64,000 bases of DNA, from NCBI RefSeq assembly GCF_003324525.1, contig NZ_QGDC01000006.1, forward strand, positions 1 to 64,000, given 5' to 3'. Shown one piece after another: positions 44,871-54,025 of this stretch. This DNA is from Mucilaginibacter hurinus. Lineage in GTDB: Bacteria; Bacteroidota; Bacteroidia; Sphingobacteriales; Sphingobacteriaceae. The translations under genes were made by a program, and so were the position numbers. Numbering within the stretch: position 1 is the stretch's first letter; each line of letters opens with the position of its first letter. Under the pieces are notes generated by a model. The model had not been told where the DNA came from, did not search any database, and worked only from the letters and a program-made list of their open reading frames with translations.

Positions 44871-45428
44871 ATGTCAAGAGTAGGAAAAGCACCTATAGCA
44901 TTAGCCAGTGGCGTAACAGTTACCGTATCGGCAGATAACGTGGTAACTGTAAAAGGCCCTAAAGGCGAATTGCAGCAGGCAGTTGATACAGATATCACTG
45001 TTGAGCAGGAAGGCGACCAGTTAATGGTTAAACGCCCTTCAGACCAAAAGCGTCATAAAGCGCTGCACGGTTTATACCGCGCGCTAATTAATAACATGGT
45101 TGTTGGCGTAACAGAAGGTTACAAAGTTGAGCAGGAGTTAGTAGGTGTGGGTTACCGTGCCACCAACGCCGGCAATACGCTGGATCTTGTGCTGGGTTAC
45201 TCACACCACTATGTGTTTGAGTTACCGAAAGAAATTAAAGTTTCAACAACTGCTGAAAAGGGTAAAAACCCTACCATTATACTTGAGTCGATAGACAAAC
45301 AGTTAATTGGTCAGGTAGCTGCAAAAATACGTTCGCTGCGTGCGCCGGAGCCTTACAAAGGTAAAGGTATTAAGTTTGTTGGCGAAGTGTTGAGAAGAAA
45401 AGCAGGTAAATCAGCATCTAAAAAATAA
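44871..45428 (+). CDS. rplF: 50S ribosomal protein L6
   Basis: L6 lies near the GTPase centre. The 185-residue protein has [20 protein letters not shown], the conserved [20 protein letters not shown] segment and the end [21 protein letters not shown] strong Shine-Dalgarno site precedes it. Confidence 0.98.
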   Translation: MSRVGKAPIALASGVTVTVSADNVVTVKGPKGELQQAVDTDITVEQEGDQLMVKRPSDQKRHKALHGLYRALINNMVVGVTEGYKVEQELVGVGYRATNAGNTLDLVLGYSHHYVFELPKEIKVSTTAEKGKNPTIILESIDKQLIGQVAAKIRSLRAPEPYKGKGIKFVGEVLRRKAGKSASKK

Positions 45429-45433
45429 TCGTC

Positions 45434-45787
45434 ATGGCAGGTAAATTATCAAGAAGAGACAGAATAAAAAGAGGAATCAGGAAACGTATTTCAGGTTCTT
45501 CAGCGCGTCCGCGCTTGTCAGTGTACAGAAGCAACAAAGGTATTTACGCTCAGATCATTGACGATGTAACCGGTAAAACTCTTGTGTCAGCATCATCTTT
45601 ATCAAAAGATTTTAGTGCAACAAACGGCACCAAGTCTGACCAATCAGTAGCCGTTGGCAAGCTGGTAGCTGAAAAAGCTATCGCTGCAGGTATTAAAGAT
45701 GTGGTTTTTGACCGGAATGGTTACTTGTACCATGGCCGTGTTAAATCGCTGGCTGATGGTGCACGTGAAGGTGGTTTAAACTTTTAA
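45434..45787 (+). CDS. rplR: 50S ribosomal protein L18
   Basis: L18 binds 5S rRNA with L5. The 117-residue protein has [40 protein letters not shown] and [20 protein letters not shown]. It follows rplF by five bases. Confidence 0.98.
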   Translation: MAGKLSRRDRIKRGIRKRISGSSARPRLSVYRSNKGIYAQIIDDVTGKTLVSASSLSKDFSATNGTKSDQSVAVGKLVAEKAIAAGIKDVVFDRNGYLYHGRVKSLADGAREGGLNF

Positions 45788-45799
45788 TCGAAACGAGAG

Positions 45800-46318
45800 A
45801 TGTCAACAATCAACATAAAAAGAGTAAAAACAAGCGAGATCGAATTAAAAGATCGCTTGGTAAGCATACAACGTGTAGCCAAAGTAACTAAAGGCGGCCG
45901 TACTTTCAGCTTTAGTGCCATTGTGGTAGTGGGCGACGAGAATGGTGTTGTAGGTTACGGTTTAGGTAAAGCTAAAGAGGTTACCGAAGCTATTGCCAAA
46001 GGCATTGATGATGCTAAAAAGAATTTGGTGAAAGTGCCTATTATAAACGGTACTGTTCCACATGAGCAAATAGGTAAGTTTTCAGGCGGTTTTGTGTTTA
46101 TCAAACCTGCTGCAAATGGTACAGGTGTAATTGCAGGCGGTGCGATGCGTGCCGTGTTGGAGAGCGCCGGGGTACATAACGTATTGGCGAAATCAAAAGG
46201 TTCATCAAACCCGCATAACGTGGTTAAAGCAACTGTATCGGCGTTAGCACAACTGCGCGATGCACATACAGTAGCTCAGCACCGTGGCGTAAATTTAGGT
46301 AAAGTATTTAACGGATAA
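45800..46318 (+). CDS. rpsE: 30S ribosomal protein S5
   Basis: S5 affects decoding accuracy and lies near the mRNA entry. The 172-residue protein has [40 protein letters not shown] and [20 protein letters not shown]. It follows rplR by twelve bases. Confidence 0.98.
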   Translation: MSTINIKRVKTSEIELKDRLVSIQRVAKVTKGGRTFSFSAIVVVGDENGVVGYGLGKAKEVTEAIAKGIDDAKKNLVKVPIINGTVPHEQIGKFSGGFVFIKPAANGTGVIAGGAMRAVLESAGVHNVLAKSKGSSNPHNVVKATVSALAQLRDAHTVAQHRGVNLGKVFNG

Positions 46319-46323
46319 TCATC

Positions 46324-46503
46324 ATGGCAAAAATCAAAATAACCCAGATTAAAAGCGTGATCGATAGGACTGAGCGCCAGAAAAAGACCATTGAAGCATT
46401 GGGCTTAAAAAAGATCAACCATAGCGTAGAAGTTGAAGCTACTCCGGCTATCATCGGTATGGTAAGAAAAGTTAATCATTTGGTAGCAATAGAAAGCATA
46501 TAA
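46324..46503 (+). CDS. rpmD: 50S ribosomal protein L30
   Basis: L30 is a small large-subunit protein. A 59-codon frame reads [40 protein letters not shown] and ends [13 protein letters not shown], the full family pattern. It fills the gap between rpsE and rplO, the expected place in spc. Confidence 0.97.
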   Translation: MAKIKITQIKSVIDRTERQKKTIEALGLKKINHSVEVEATPAIIGMVRKVNHLVAIESI

Positions 46504-46507
46504 TATC

Positions 46508-46954
46508 ATGAATTTAAGTAATCTAAAACCGGCAGCAGGTTCTACCAAAACCAGGAAAAGAATTGGCCGTGGTACAGGTTCAGGCCGTGGTGGCACATCA
46601 ACACGCGGCCACAAAGGAGCCGGTTCACGCTCAGGTACAAGCACAAAAGTTGGTTTTGAAGGTGGCCAGATGCCATTACAGCGTCGTGTACCTAAGGTGG
46701 GCTTTAAAAACCCTAACCGTGTGGAGTATGTAGGTGTAAACCTTGATGTTCTGCAGAAATTAACTGAACAGTACTCAATTGCTACAATTGACCTTGCTAC
46801 GTTAAAAGAACATGGTTTAGTTTCAAAAAACGACCTGGTGAAAATATTAGGCCGTGGCGAACTGAAAGCCAAACTAGAAGTTAGTGCTCATGCATTTACT
46901 GCTACTGCGCAAAAAGCAATTGAAGCAGCAGGCGGTACCATCGTAAAGCTGTAA
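46508..46954 (+). CDS. rplO: 50S ribosomal protein L15
   Basis: L15 is a late assembly protein. The 148-residue protein has MNLSNLKPAAGSTKTRKRIG, GSGRGGTSTRGHKGAGSRSG and GFEGGQMPLQRRVPKVGF. It lies just before secY, as usual. Confidence 0.98.
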   Translation: MNLSNLKPAAGSTKTRKRIGRGTGSGRGGTSTRGHKGAGSRSGTSTKVGFEGGQMPLQRRVPKVGFKNPNRVEYVGVNLDVLQKLTEQYSIATIDLATLKEHGLVSKNDLVKILGRGELKAKLEVSAHAFTATAQKAIEAAGGTIVKL

Positions 46955-46960
46955 ATTTCA

Positions 46961-48304
46961 ATGAAGAAATTATTCACCACATTATCCAATATCTGGAAAA
47001 TTGAAGATCTAAGAGTGCGTATAACTAACACACTCTTATTTCTTTTGATATACCGTATAGGTTCGTTTGTAGTATTACCGGGTGTTAATGCCGCCCAAAT
47101 AAGCAGCGAAACCAATAAAGAAGGTTTGCTTGGATTGCTAAATATGTTTGCGGGTGGTTCATTCTCACGCTCATCAATTTTTGCATTAGGGGTGATGCCT
47201 TACATTTCGGCTTCGATAGTTGTACAGTTATTGGGTATAGCAGTGCCTTACTTTGCCAAGCTGCAAAAGGAGGGCGAAAGCGGCCGTAACAAAATTAACC
47301 AGTGGACGAGGTACCTTACCATAGGTATTACTGTTTTACAGGCTATTGGCTATTTGCGTTCACAAATAACTGAACCGGGCTCAAAAATTATTGATGAGCC
47401 GATGTTTACTATTGTTAACACTTTTGTGCTTACAGCCGGAACCTTATTTGTAATGTGGTTGGGCGAGAAGATCACTGATAAAGGTATAGGTAATGGTATA
47501 TCGCTTATTATCATGGTGGGTATTATTGCCACTTTGCCAAGCGCATTTGGTAATGAGTTTAACAACCGTGTAAACAGCGGCGGCCTGATAACTTTTATAG
47601 TTGAGATTGTAGCGCTGATACTGGTGGTGATGTTTACAATATTAATTGTACAGGGTACACGAAAGATAGCGGTGCAATACGCCAAACGCATAGTTGGCAA
47701 CAAACAGTACGGTGGCGTGCGCCAGTATATACCGTTAAAGGTTAATGCTGCAGGTGTTATGCCTATCATCTTCGCGCAGGCGCTGATGTTTATACCGGCT
47801 ACTATACCGCAGTTTTTCCCTAACCTGTCAACCAACAGCGTGCTGATGGCCCTGGTTGATTATAACTCCTGGGCGCACAACCTGTTGTTTGCAGTACTTA
47901 TTATACTATTCACTTATTTCTATACAGCTATTACGGTTAACCCTAACCAAATGGCTGATGATATGAAAAAGAATGGCGGCTTTATCCCGGGTGTTAAACC
48001 AGGTAAAACTACAGCAGATTATATCGATGATGTAATTTCCAAGATAACCTTGCCTGGTTCTATATTCCTGGCTATTATAGCCATTATACCGGCTTTAGCG
48101 GCAACAGTAGGCGTAAGCGGACCTTTCTCTCGTTTCTTCGGTGGTACGTCATTAATCATCCTGGTAGGTGTTGTATTAGATACTTTGCAGCAGATAGAAA
48201 GCCATTTATTAATGCGTCATTACGATGGATTGATGAAAACCGGGCGTATTAAAGGCCGCTCGGCGGTGCCGGCAGCAACAGGAACTGTACCTCCGGCAAT
48301 ATAA
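46961..48304 (+). CDS. secY: Protein translocase subunit SecY
   Basis: SecY is the membrane channel through which proteins are exported or inserted. The 447-residue protein has ten membrane segments, with LRVRITNTLLFLLIYRIGSF (TM1), the FAGGSFSRSSIFALGVMPYI plug region, the cytoplasmic loop RRVPKVGF-like absent and IVGNKQYGGVRQYIPLKVN (before TM7), and the C-terminal GVVLDTLQQIESHLLMRHYD. It follows rplO in spc. Confidence 0.98.
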   Translation: MKKLFTTLSNIWKIEDLRVRITNTLLFLLIYRIGSFVVLPGVNAAQISSETNKEGLLGLLNMFAGGSFSRSSIFALGVMPYISASIVVQLLGIAVPYFAKLQKEGESGRNKINQWTRYLTIGITVLQAIGYLRSQITEPGSKIIDEPMFTIVNTFVLTAGTLFVMWLGEKITDKGIGNGISLIIMVGIIATLPSAFGNEFNNRVNSGGLITFIVEIVALILVVMFTILIVQGTRKIAVQYAKRIVGNKQYGGVRQYIPLKVNAAGVMPIIFAQALMFIPATIPQFFPNLSTNSVLMALVDYNSWAHNLLFAVLIILFTYFYTAITVNPNQMADDMKKNGGFIPGVKPGKTTADYIDDVISKITLPGSIFLAIIAIIPALAATVGVSGPFSRFFGGTSLIILVGVVLDTLQQIESHLLMRHYDGLMKTGRIKGRSAVPAATGTVPPAI

Positions 48305-48308
48305 GCAC

Positions 48309-49100
48309 ATGCCTAAGATACACTACAAGTCGGCGGAAGAAATTGAGCTGATAAGGCAGAGTTCTTTATTGGTTTCCAAAACGCTTGCAGAAGTAGCTAA
48401 AGTAATAGGACCGGGCGTAACAACGCTTGAACTAAACCGCCTGGCCGAAACCTTTATAAGGGACAACGGCGGGGTACCTGCTTTTTTAAATTATAACGGC
48501 TTTCCGTTTTCATTATGCATATCGCCTAATGACCAAGTAGTTCATGGTTTTCCAAGCACTACTGAATTGGTAGACGGCGACATTATTTCGGTTGACTGTG
48601 GTGTTATACTGAATAAGTACTACGGCGATTCGGCTTTTACCTTTGCTATTGGTGAAATAAGCGAAACAGCCAAAACCCTTCTGCGGGTTACCCGCGAGTG
48701 TTTAGATAAAGGCATAGAAAAAGCTGTAGCCGGTTTGCGTATAGGTGATATCGCGTATGCGGTACAGGAGCATGCCGAGAAGCATAACTTCGGTATAGTA
48801 AAAGAGCTGGTTGGACATGGCGTAGGCTTGCAGCTGCATGAAAAGCCTGAGGTACCCAATTACGGCAAACGCGGGTCAGGTGTAAAACTTGAAGAAGGCA
48901 TGGTGATAGCGATTGAACCAATGATAAATGCTGGCCGTGCCGGTATCAAATTTTGGGATGACGGCTGGACAGTGTCCACTATCGACGGAAAACCATCTGC
49001 GCATTTTGAGCATACGGTGGCTGTGAAAAAGGGGAAAGCTGATGTGCTTTCAACTTTTTCGTACATAGATGATGTTTTAAAAGAAAAAACTAAAAATTAA
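48309..49100 (+). CDS. map: Methionine aminopeptidase, type I
   Basis: This enzyme removes the initiator Met from new proteins using two metal ions. The 263-residue protein has HYKSAEEIELIRQSSLLVSK, the metal ligands Asp in VDCGVILNKYYGDSAFTF, His in GHGVGLQLHEKPEVPNYG, Glu in AIEPMINAG and the last Glu in HFEHTVAVKKGK. The adenylate-kinase gene that often precedes map in other phyla is absent. It follows secY by four bases. Confidence 0.98.
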   Translation: MPKIHYKSAEEIELIRQSSLLVSKTLAEVAKVIGPGVTTLELNRLAETFIRDNGGVPAFLNYNGFPFSLCISPNDQVVHGFPSTTELVDGDIISVDCGVILNKYYGDSAFTFAIGEISETAKTLLRVTRECLDKGIEKAVAGLRIGDIAYAVQEHAEKHNFGIVKELVGHGVGLQLHEKPEVPNYGKRGSGVKLEEGMVIAIEPMINAGRAGIKFWDDGWTVSTIDGKPSAHFEHTVAVKKGKADVLSTFSYIDDVLKEKTKN

Positions 49101-49111
49101 AATAATTTTAT

Positions 49112-49119
49112 TAATTTTG
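49112..49119 (+). promoter_or_regulatory. Possible internal promoter before infA
   Basis: TAATTTTG matches TAnnTTTG and lies 45 bases before infA, after the map stop. No clear -33 element is present, so it may be a weak internal promoter. Confidence 0.35.
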
Positions 49120-49164
49120 CATCCCGCTTTTAAGGCTGGATAATAAGGTAATAATCAATAAAAT

Positions 49165-49383
49165 ATGGCGAAACAATCTTCGATTGAGCAGGACGGTACA
49201 ATTAGAGAGGCATTGTCAAATGCAATGTTTAGGGTTGAGCTGGAGAATGGTCATGAGATTATAGCGCATATATCGGGTAAAATGCGCATGCATTATATCA
49301 AAATTTTACCTGGCGACAGGGTTAAGCTTGAGATGAGCCCGTATGATTTAACCAAAGGAAGAATAACTTATAGATATAAATAA
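49165..49383 (+). CDS. infA: Translation initiation factor IF-1
   Basis: IF-1 blocks the A-site during initiation. The 72-residue OB-fold protein begins [20 protein letters not shown] and has [20 protein letters not shown] and [20 protein letters not shown], matching the family in full. Confidence 0.98.
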   Translation: MAKQSSIEQDGTIREALSNAMFRVELENGHEIIAHISGKMRMHYIKILPGDRVKLEMSPYDLTKGRITYRYK

Positions 49384-49394
49384 TATACAGAGCG

Positions 49395-49511
49395 ATGAAA
49401 GTTAGAGCATCCATTAAAAAGCGCAGCGCTGATTGCAAAATCATCCGCCGTAACGGGAAACTTTACGTTATAAACAAAAAGAACCCAAAATTTAAACAAC
49501 GTCAGGGTTAA
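49395..49511 (+). CDS. rpmJ: 50S ribosomal protein L36 (zinc-free type)
   Basis: A 38-codon frame reads [20 protein letters not shown] and then [18 protein letters not shown], the L36 pattern. The canonical zinc ligands are Cys, Cys, Cys and His. Here only one Cys remains (ADCK), the others being Ser and Asn. This is the zinc-free variant. It lies between infA and rpsM as usual. Confidence 0.96.
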   Translation: MKVRASIKKRSADCKIIRRNGKLYVINKKNPKFKQRQG

Positions 49512-49524
49512 TAACAAAATATGG

Positions 49525-49564
49525 TGGTAATTGTACAACGGTAGCCGCCGTTCGGTTATTACCA
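49525..49564 (+). promoter_or_regulatory. Two-stem leader of rpsM
   Basis: Outer TGGTAAT/ATTACCA (49525-49531 with 49558-49564) encloses inner AACGG/CCGTT (49537-49541 with 49548-49552), 18 bases before rpsM. In E. coli the alpha operon is controlled by S4 at a leader in this same place, so this is a good candidate for feedback control. Confidence 0.5.
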
Positions 49565-49582
49565 GAAAATTAAACTACAAAT

Positions 49583-49960
49583 ATGGCAAGGATTTCAGGT
49601 ATTGATTTACCAAAGAACAAAAGAGGAGAGATCGGACTTACTTACATTTATGGTATCGGCCGTTCAACTGCAACTGAAATATTAAATCAGGCAGGTATTG
49701 ATGTAAATGTAAAGGTACAGGATTGGACCGATGAGCAACTAACCGCTATCCGTAACATTATCAATGATCAGATAAAGGTTGAGGGCGCCCTGCGTTCAGA
49801 AGTGCAGCTTAACATCAAGCGCTTAATGGATATTGGTTGCTACCGTGGTACACGTCATCGTAAAGGTTTACCATTACGCGGTCAGCGCACCAAAAACAAC
49901 TCACGTACCCGTAAAGGAAAACGTAAAACTGTTGCTAACAAGAAAAAAGCTACTAAGTAA
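49583..49960 (+). CDS. rpsM: 30S ribosomal protein S13
   Basis: S13 forms inter-subunit bridges and contacts P-site tRNA. The 125-residue protein has [20 protein letters not shown], the [20 protein letters not shown] segment and the end [20 protein letters not shown]. It begins the alpha operon (S13-S11-S4-alpha-L17). Confidence 0.98.
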   Translation: MARISGIDLPKNKRGEIGLTYIYGIGRSTATEILNQAGIDVNVKVQDWTDEQLTAIRNIINDQIKVEGALRSEVQLNIKRLMDIGCYRGTRHRKGLPLRGQRTKNNSRTRKGKRKTVANKKKATK

Positions 49961-49967
49961 TAAGTGA

Positions 49968-50082
49968 TTAATGATTGCCTGAGCAGAGACAAGTTGAGGC
50001 CGCCAATCATTAGGAATATATCAATAAAGTAAAAAATAGTTAATGGGTCCGGGTTATTTATTAATCCAATAATTCACTAACT
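49968..50082. repeat. Word-repeat palindromes between rpsM and rpsK
   Basis: TAATGATTG (49968-49976) and CAATCATTA (50003-50011) are perfect arms. To the right, AGTTAATG pairs with CACTAACT (one mismatch), enclosing GGGTTATTTATTAATCC. The gap is 136 bases long in an operon with short spacing elsewhere. Confidence 0.7.
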
Positions 50083-50096
50083 TAAATATCAAAAAA

Positions 50097-50486
50097 ATGG
50101 CTAAAGCTAAAAAAGTTACCAAAAAGCGCGTTGTTGTTGTGGACGCTGTAGGCGAAGCACACATCAATGCTACCTTTAACAACATTATCATTACCCTTAC
50201 CAATAAAAGCGGACAGGCTGTATCATGGTCTTCTGCTGGTAAAATGGGTTTTAAAGGTTCAAAAAAGAATACACCTTATGCTGCCGGTCAGGCTGCTGCC
50301 GACTGCGGTAAAGTGGCTTATGATTTAGGCTTACGCAAGGTAGAGGTATTTGTTAAAGGTCCAGGTGCAGGCCGTGAGTCAGCTATCCGTACTTTACAAA
50401 CTACCGGTATTGAGGTAACTACTATAAAAGATATTACACCGCTTCCACACAACGGTTGCCGTCCTTCAAAAAGGAGAAGAGTTTAA
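50097..50486 (+). CDS. rpsK: 30S ribosomal protein S11
   Basis: S11 lies in the platform near the mRNA exit. The 129-residue protein has [40 protein letters not shown] and the end [19 protein letters not shown], all family hallmarks. Confidence 0.98.
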   Translation: MAKAKKVTKKRVVVVDAVGEAHINATFNNIIITLTNKSGQAVSWSSAGKMGFKGSKKNTPYAAGQAAADCGKVAYDLGLRKVEVFVKGPGAGRESAIRTLQTTGIEVTTIKDITPLPHNGCRPSKRRRV

Positions 50487-50553
50487 TTAACCCGATTTTT
50501 AAAGCTAAGATTCAGCAGCTGCGGGCTGCTTGATACTTTAAAACAACAACAAA

Positions 50554-51162
50554 ATGGCCAGATACACAGGACCAAAATCCAAAATTGCACGCCGTTTCCG
50601 TGAGCCAATCTTCGGTCCGGATAAAGCGTTAGAAAGAAAAAATTATCCTCCGGGCATGCACGGTGCCTCAAAAAGAAGAGGAAAGCAATCTGAGTATTCA
50701 ACTCAGTTACAGGAGAAACAAAAAGTTAAATACACTTATGGTGTGTTAGAACGTCAGTTTGAAAACCTGTTTCACCGCGCTTCAGCTAAAGAAGGTATAA
50801 CCGGTGAAAACCTGCTTAAATTTTTAGAGGCGCGTTTAGATAACGCTGTTTACCGTTTAGGTATAGCGCCTACCCGTTCAGGCGCACGCCAATTGGTAGG
50901 TCACAAACATATCACTGTTAATGGCGAAGTAGTAAATATTGCTTCTTACGCATTAAAAGCAGGCGATGTGATTGCCGTACGCGAAAAATCAAAATCACTG
51001 GAAGCCATTACCAATTCGGTAGCTGGCCGCAGGATTAACAAGTACAGCTGGTTAGAGTGGGATGCTGCTAACTTAACAGGCAAGTTCCTTAACTATCCAA
51101 ACCGCGATGAGATACCTGAGAATATCAAGGAAAACCTTATCGTCGAGTTGTACTCTAAATAA
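50554..51162 (+). CDS. rpsD: 30S ribosomal protein S4 (zinc-free type)
   Basis: S4 starts 30S assembly and, in other bacteria, represses the alpha operon. The 202-residue protein has [20 protein letters not shown], the [20 protein letters not shown] segment and the S4 domain [20 protein letters not shown] with [13 protein letters not shown]. There is no N-terminal Cys cluster. Its stop codon touches the left arm of a long palindrome. Confidence 0.98.
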   Translation: MARYTGPKSKIARRFREPIFGPDKALERKNYPPGMHGASKRRGKQSEYSTQLQEKQKVKYTYGVLERQFENLFHRASAKEGITGENLLKFLEARLDNAVYRLGIAPTRSGARQLVGHKHITVNGEVVNIASYALKAGDVIAVREKSKSLEAITNSVAGRRINKYSWLEWDAANLTGKFLNYPNRDEIPENIKENLIVELYSK

Positions 51163-51309
51163 GATATGAGATTTTAGATATGAGATTAAGACAGAAGTCA
51201 AAATCTCATATCTCATTTTATACAATAGATAAATAGAGGGTTTAAGATATAACCTATGCAGAAGCGGAGACAAAGAGGTCTCACATCTCATATCTCATAT
51301 CTCAGATCT
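51162..51309. repeat. Word-repeat palindrome between rpsD and rpoA
   Basis: AGATATGAGATTTT (51162-51175) is the exact complement of AAAATCTCATATCT (51200-51213). The word GATATGAGATT occurs again at 51177-51187, and complementary CTCATATCTCATATCTCAGAT runs lie at 51285-51306. It is the clearest of the set. No T-run follows. Confidence 0.85.
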
Positions 51310-51339
51310 AAATAAATTAACAATAAATAAAGGATATAA

Positions 51340-52332
51340 ATGGCAATTTTAGCATTTCAAAAACCGGATAAGGTTATCATGCAAAAATCAACTGATTTTG
51401 ACGGTACGTTTGAATTTCGTCCGTTAGAACCAGGCTTCGGTGTAACCATAGGTAATGCTCTGCGTCGTATATTACTTTCATCGTTAGAAGGTTATGCTAT
51501 CACTTCTGTTCGTTTATCAGGGGTTACGCATGAGTTTTCTACAATAAAAGGTGTTGTTGAAGATGTTACCGAAATTATATTGAATTTAAAACAAGTTCGT
51601 TTCAAAAAGACCGGTGATTCTGGCGACAGCGAAAAAATATTTGTGATTATCAACGGCCAGGATACTTTTACTGCCGGCGATATCACTAAATTCTCCAACA
51701 ACTTTACTGTTTTGAACCCTGATTTGGTTTTAGCCAATATGGATTCATCAGTTACACTTGAAGTTGAACTTACTATTGCCAAAGGCCGTGGTTACATTCC
51801 TAGCGAAGAAAATAAGAACCCGGATGCCAACGTAGGTGTAATAGCTATCGATTCAATTTTTACGCCTATAAAGAACGTAAAGTATACTATCGAGAACTAT
51901 CGTGTTGAACAAAAAACCGACTACGAAAAACTGGTACTTGATATTGCTACTGACGGTTCAATCCACCCTGAAGATGCATTAAAAGAGGCTGCTAAGATTT
52001 TGATCCAGCACTTTATGTTGTTCAGCGACGAAAACATGATGCTTGAAGCTCAGGCCAAAGAGGAAACTAAAGAAGTTGATGAGGAAATACTGCATATGCG
52101 CAAGATACTTAAAACTGAATTAGTTGATCTTGATCTGTCGGTACGTGCACTCAACTGCCTAAAAGCGGCTGACATCCGTAGCCTGGCTGACCTTGTATCT
52201 TATGACGTAGCTGATATGCTTAAATTCAGGAACTTTGGTAAAAAGTCATTAACTGAAATTCAGGACCTGGTTAAATCAAAAGGCTTGTCTTTCGGTATGA
52301 ACCTGTCAAAGTTTAAATTAGACGAGGAATAA
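51340..52332 (+). CDS. rpoA: RNA polymerase alpha subunit
   Basis: Alpha dimerises to start RNA polymerase assembly and contacts activators. The 330-residue protein has the N-terminal dimer domain ([34 protein letters not shown]) and the C-terminal DNA/activator-binding domain ([40 protein letters not shown]). It is flanked on both sides by palindromic spacers. Confidence 0.98.
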   Translation: MAILAFQKPDKVIMQKSTDFDGTFEFRPLEPGFGVTIGNALRRILLSSLEGYAITSVRLSGVTHEFSTIKGVVEDVTEIILNLKQVRFKKTGDSGDSEKIFVIINGQDTFTAGDITKFSNNFTVLNPDLVLANMDSSVTLEVELTIAKGRGYIPSEENKNPDANVGVIAIDSIFTPIKNVKYTIENYRVEQKTDYEKLVLDIATDGSIHPEDALKEAAKILIQHFMLFSDENMMLEAQAKEETKEVDEEILHMRKILKTELVDLDLSVRALNCLKAADIRSLADLVSYDVADMLKFRNFGKKSLTEIQDLVKSKGLSFGMNLSKFKLDEE

Positions 52333-52349
52333 TTTTCTTTTAGAGTTTA

Positions 52350-52411
52350 GGATCAAGACTTAAGAACCAAGCAGAGGATATCTTGAATCTTGATTCTTAA
52401 CTCTTGATTCC
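52350..52411. repeat. Word-repeat palindrome between rpoA and rplQ
   Basis: GGATCAAGACTTAAGAACCA (from 52350, to 52371) pairs with CTTGATTCTTAACTCTTGAT (from 52389, to 52411) with about three mismatches or bulges. The words match the remnant before the rpsJ terminator at 34083-34110. Confidence 0.8.
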
Positions 52412-52444
52412 ATTAATAAATAACAATAAAAAGCGTAATTCCGA

Positions 52445-52466
52445 GGGCTTGACGGCGACGCCGCCC
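52445..52466 (+). promoter_or_regulatory. GC-rich hairpin in the rplQ leader
   Basis: CGGC-GAC-GCCG (52453-52463) with outer GGG/CCC forms a compact GC-rich hairpin 33 bases before rplQ, in a gap otherwise AT-rich. It may control L17 synthesis. Confidence 0.4.
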
Positions 52467-52498
52467 AACGGTATGCACGTGCCACTAACAAAAAAACA

Positions 52499-53128
52499 AT
52501 GAGACACGGAAAAAAAGTAAATCACTTAGGCCGTACAGACAGCCATCGCAAAGCGATGATGAGCAACATGGCCGCTTCACTTATCCTTCACAAACGTATT
52601 ACCACAACATTAGCTAAAGCAAAAGCTTTACGTGTATATGTTGAGCCGTTGATAACAAAAGCAAAAAGCGATACCACGCATTCACGCCGTACAGTGTTTA
52701 GCTACCTGCAAAATAAAGATGCAGTTGGTATCCTGTTTCGCGAGATTGCTGAAAAAGTTGCTAACCGCCCGGGTGGTTATACCCGTATCATCAAATTAGA
52801 AAACCGTTTAGGTGATAACGCCGAGGTTGCTATAATTGAATTGGTGGACTACAATACAGTTTACGGCGCTGATGCTGCACCTGCCGCTAAAAAATCAACA
52901 CGTCGTCGTGGTGGTTCAGGCAAAGGCAAAGCTGAAGTTACCGCTGCTGCGCCAGCCGCTGCTGCTGATGTTACTCCTGCGGATGACGCGGTAGTAGTTG
53001 AAGAAGAAGCACCAAAAGCTGAAGCTGCTGTTGAAACAGAAGTTGCAGAAGCTCCTGTTGCTGAATCAACTGACGCCCCTGAATTAGCTTCTCCTGAAAA
53101 GGAAGAAAATGCTGAAAAAGGCGAGTAA
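52499..53128 (+). CDS. rplQ: 50S ribosomal protein L17 with acidic Ala/Glu-rich tail
   Basis: L17 lies near the tunnel exit. The core (about residues 1-120) has [40 protein letters not shown] and [20 protein letters not shown]. The remaining 80 residues form a low-complexity tail, first Lys/Arg and then Ala, Glu, Pro and Val rich ([20 protein letters not shown]). Such tails occur on L17 in this phylum. It is the last gene of the cluster and is followed by a strong terminator. Confidence 0.97.
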   Translation: MRHGKKVNHLGRTDSHRKAMMSNMAASLILHKRITTTLAKAKALRVYVEPLITKAKSDTTHSRRTVFSYLQNKDAVGILFREIAEKVANRPGGYTRIIKLENRLGDNAEVAIIELVDYNTVYGADAAPAAKKSTRRRGGSGKGKAEVTAAAPAAAADVTPADDAVVVEEEAPKAEAAVETEVAEAPVAESTDAPELASPEKEENAEKGE

Positions 53129-53150
53129 TCTGTATAGATGACATATTGAA

Positions 53151-53177
53151 AGCCCCACTGAAAGTGGGGCTTTTTTT
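53151..53177 (+). terminator. Terminator of the ribosomal cluster
   Basis: AGCCCCACT (53151-53159), GAA loop, AGTGGGGCT (53163-53171) and a T-run form a classic strong terminator after rplQ. Confidence 0.92.
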
Positions 53178-53224
53178 GTGGAATCTATTTTACGTAACCC
53201 GAAGCGGGATATCAAGCAGAACAT

Positions 53225-53749
53225 CTAACAACTTCGCCGCCGGTACTTCAACAATCCATCGTTTTTATAGAAACACGTGAAGTTGCATTTTTCCAGCACT
53301 TTTTGAGACGGTGTATTGTCTGTTGGTACATTAGCTATAATAGCTTTTGCGTCATCATGCGAGAAAAACCATTTAGTCATAGCTTGCAGCGCCTCGGCTG
53401 CATAGCCTTTTCGCTGCTGCTGCTCATCTATAACATAGCCGATTTCACTCTCGCCACGCTCATTAGGATATCCAGCAAAGCCAATTGCCCCAATGGATGT
53501 ATTGGTTAACTTTAATATAACTTCCCAAGTTGTAAACCATTGGTATTTATTTGGATCGGCCAGTGTTTGAGGCAGCCAAAAGTTAAGCAGCGCATCCTGA
53601 AGCTCGGCTTTGTAAGTGGCCGATATTTGCATAGCTGATAAATTCAAACCAAGCCGGCGTTCCATTGCTGCACGGTCGGCTAAATATAATTTTAATAATT
53701 GATGTGTTAACGGAATTATCTTTAACCGTTCGGTTTTGATGGTATACAT
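53225..53749 (-). CDS. GNAT-family acetyltransferase (RimJ/RimL-like)
   Basis: The 174-residue enzyme begins MYTIKTERLKIIPLTHQLLK, the RimJ/RimL-type N-terminus. The acetyl-CoA loop is in GESEIGYVIDEQQQRKGYAA and AEALQAM, and the family end is TDNTPSQKVLEKCNFTCF. It probably acetylates an N-terminal or small-molecule amine, but the substrate is unknown. It is convergent to rplQ and has no partner gene. Confidence 0.9.
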   Translation of the reverse strand: MYTIKTERLKIIPLTHQLLKLYLADRAAMERRLGLNLSAMQISATYKAELQDALLNFWLPQTLADPNKYQWFTTWEVILKLTNTSIGAIGFAGYPNERGESEIGYVIDEQQQRKGYAAEALQAMTKWFFSHDDAKAIIANVPTDNTPSQKVLEKCNFTCFYKNDGLLKYRRRSC

Positions 53750-54025
53750 TTTAAATCGGAATTTTATAACAATTAAAACTTCAGTTTACTCAATCTGGAG
53801 TTAAACGATCTTCCCTGGGAAGATCAATGGTTATACAATTCCCGGCAACAAGACTTGCCTTAACAATTTTGAAAGTAACAGAGGCTATATTTTATCTTGC
53901 AATTATAATAATAATTTCAGAAGTGGTAGTTATATTCTGCCAACCTGTCACCATTTTTCGTCATTTCTCTGCCTGATTGTTATGGCTGATTTACCAATTA
54001 AGCAATGTTTTCTGCCATTTTTTAA

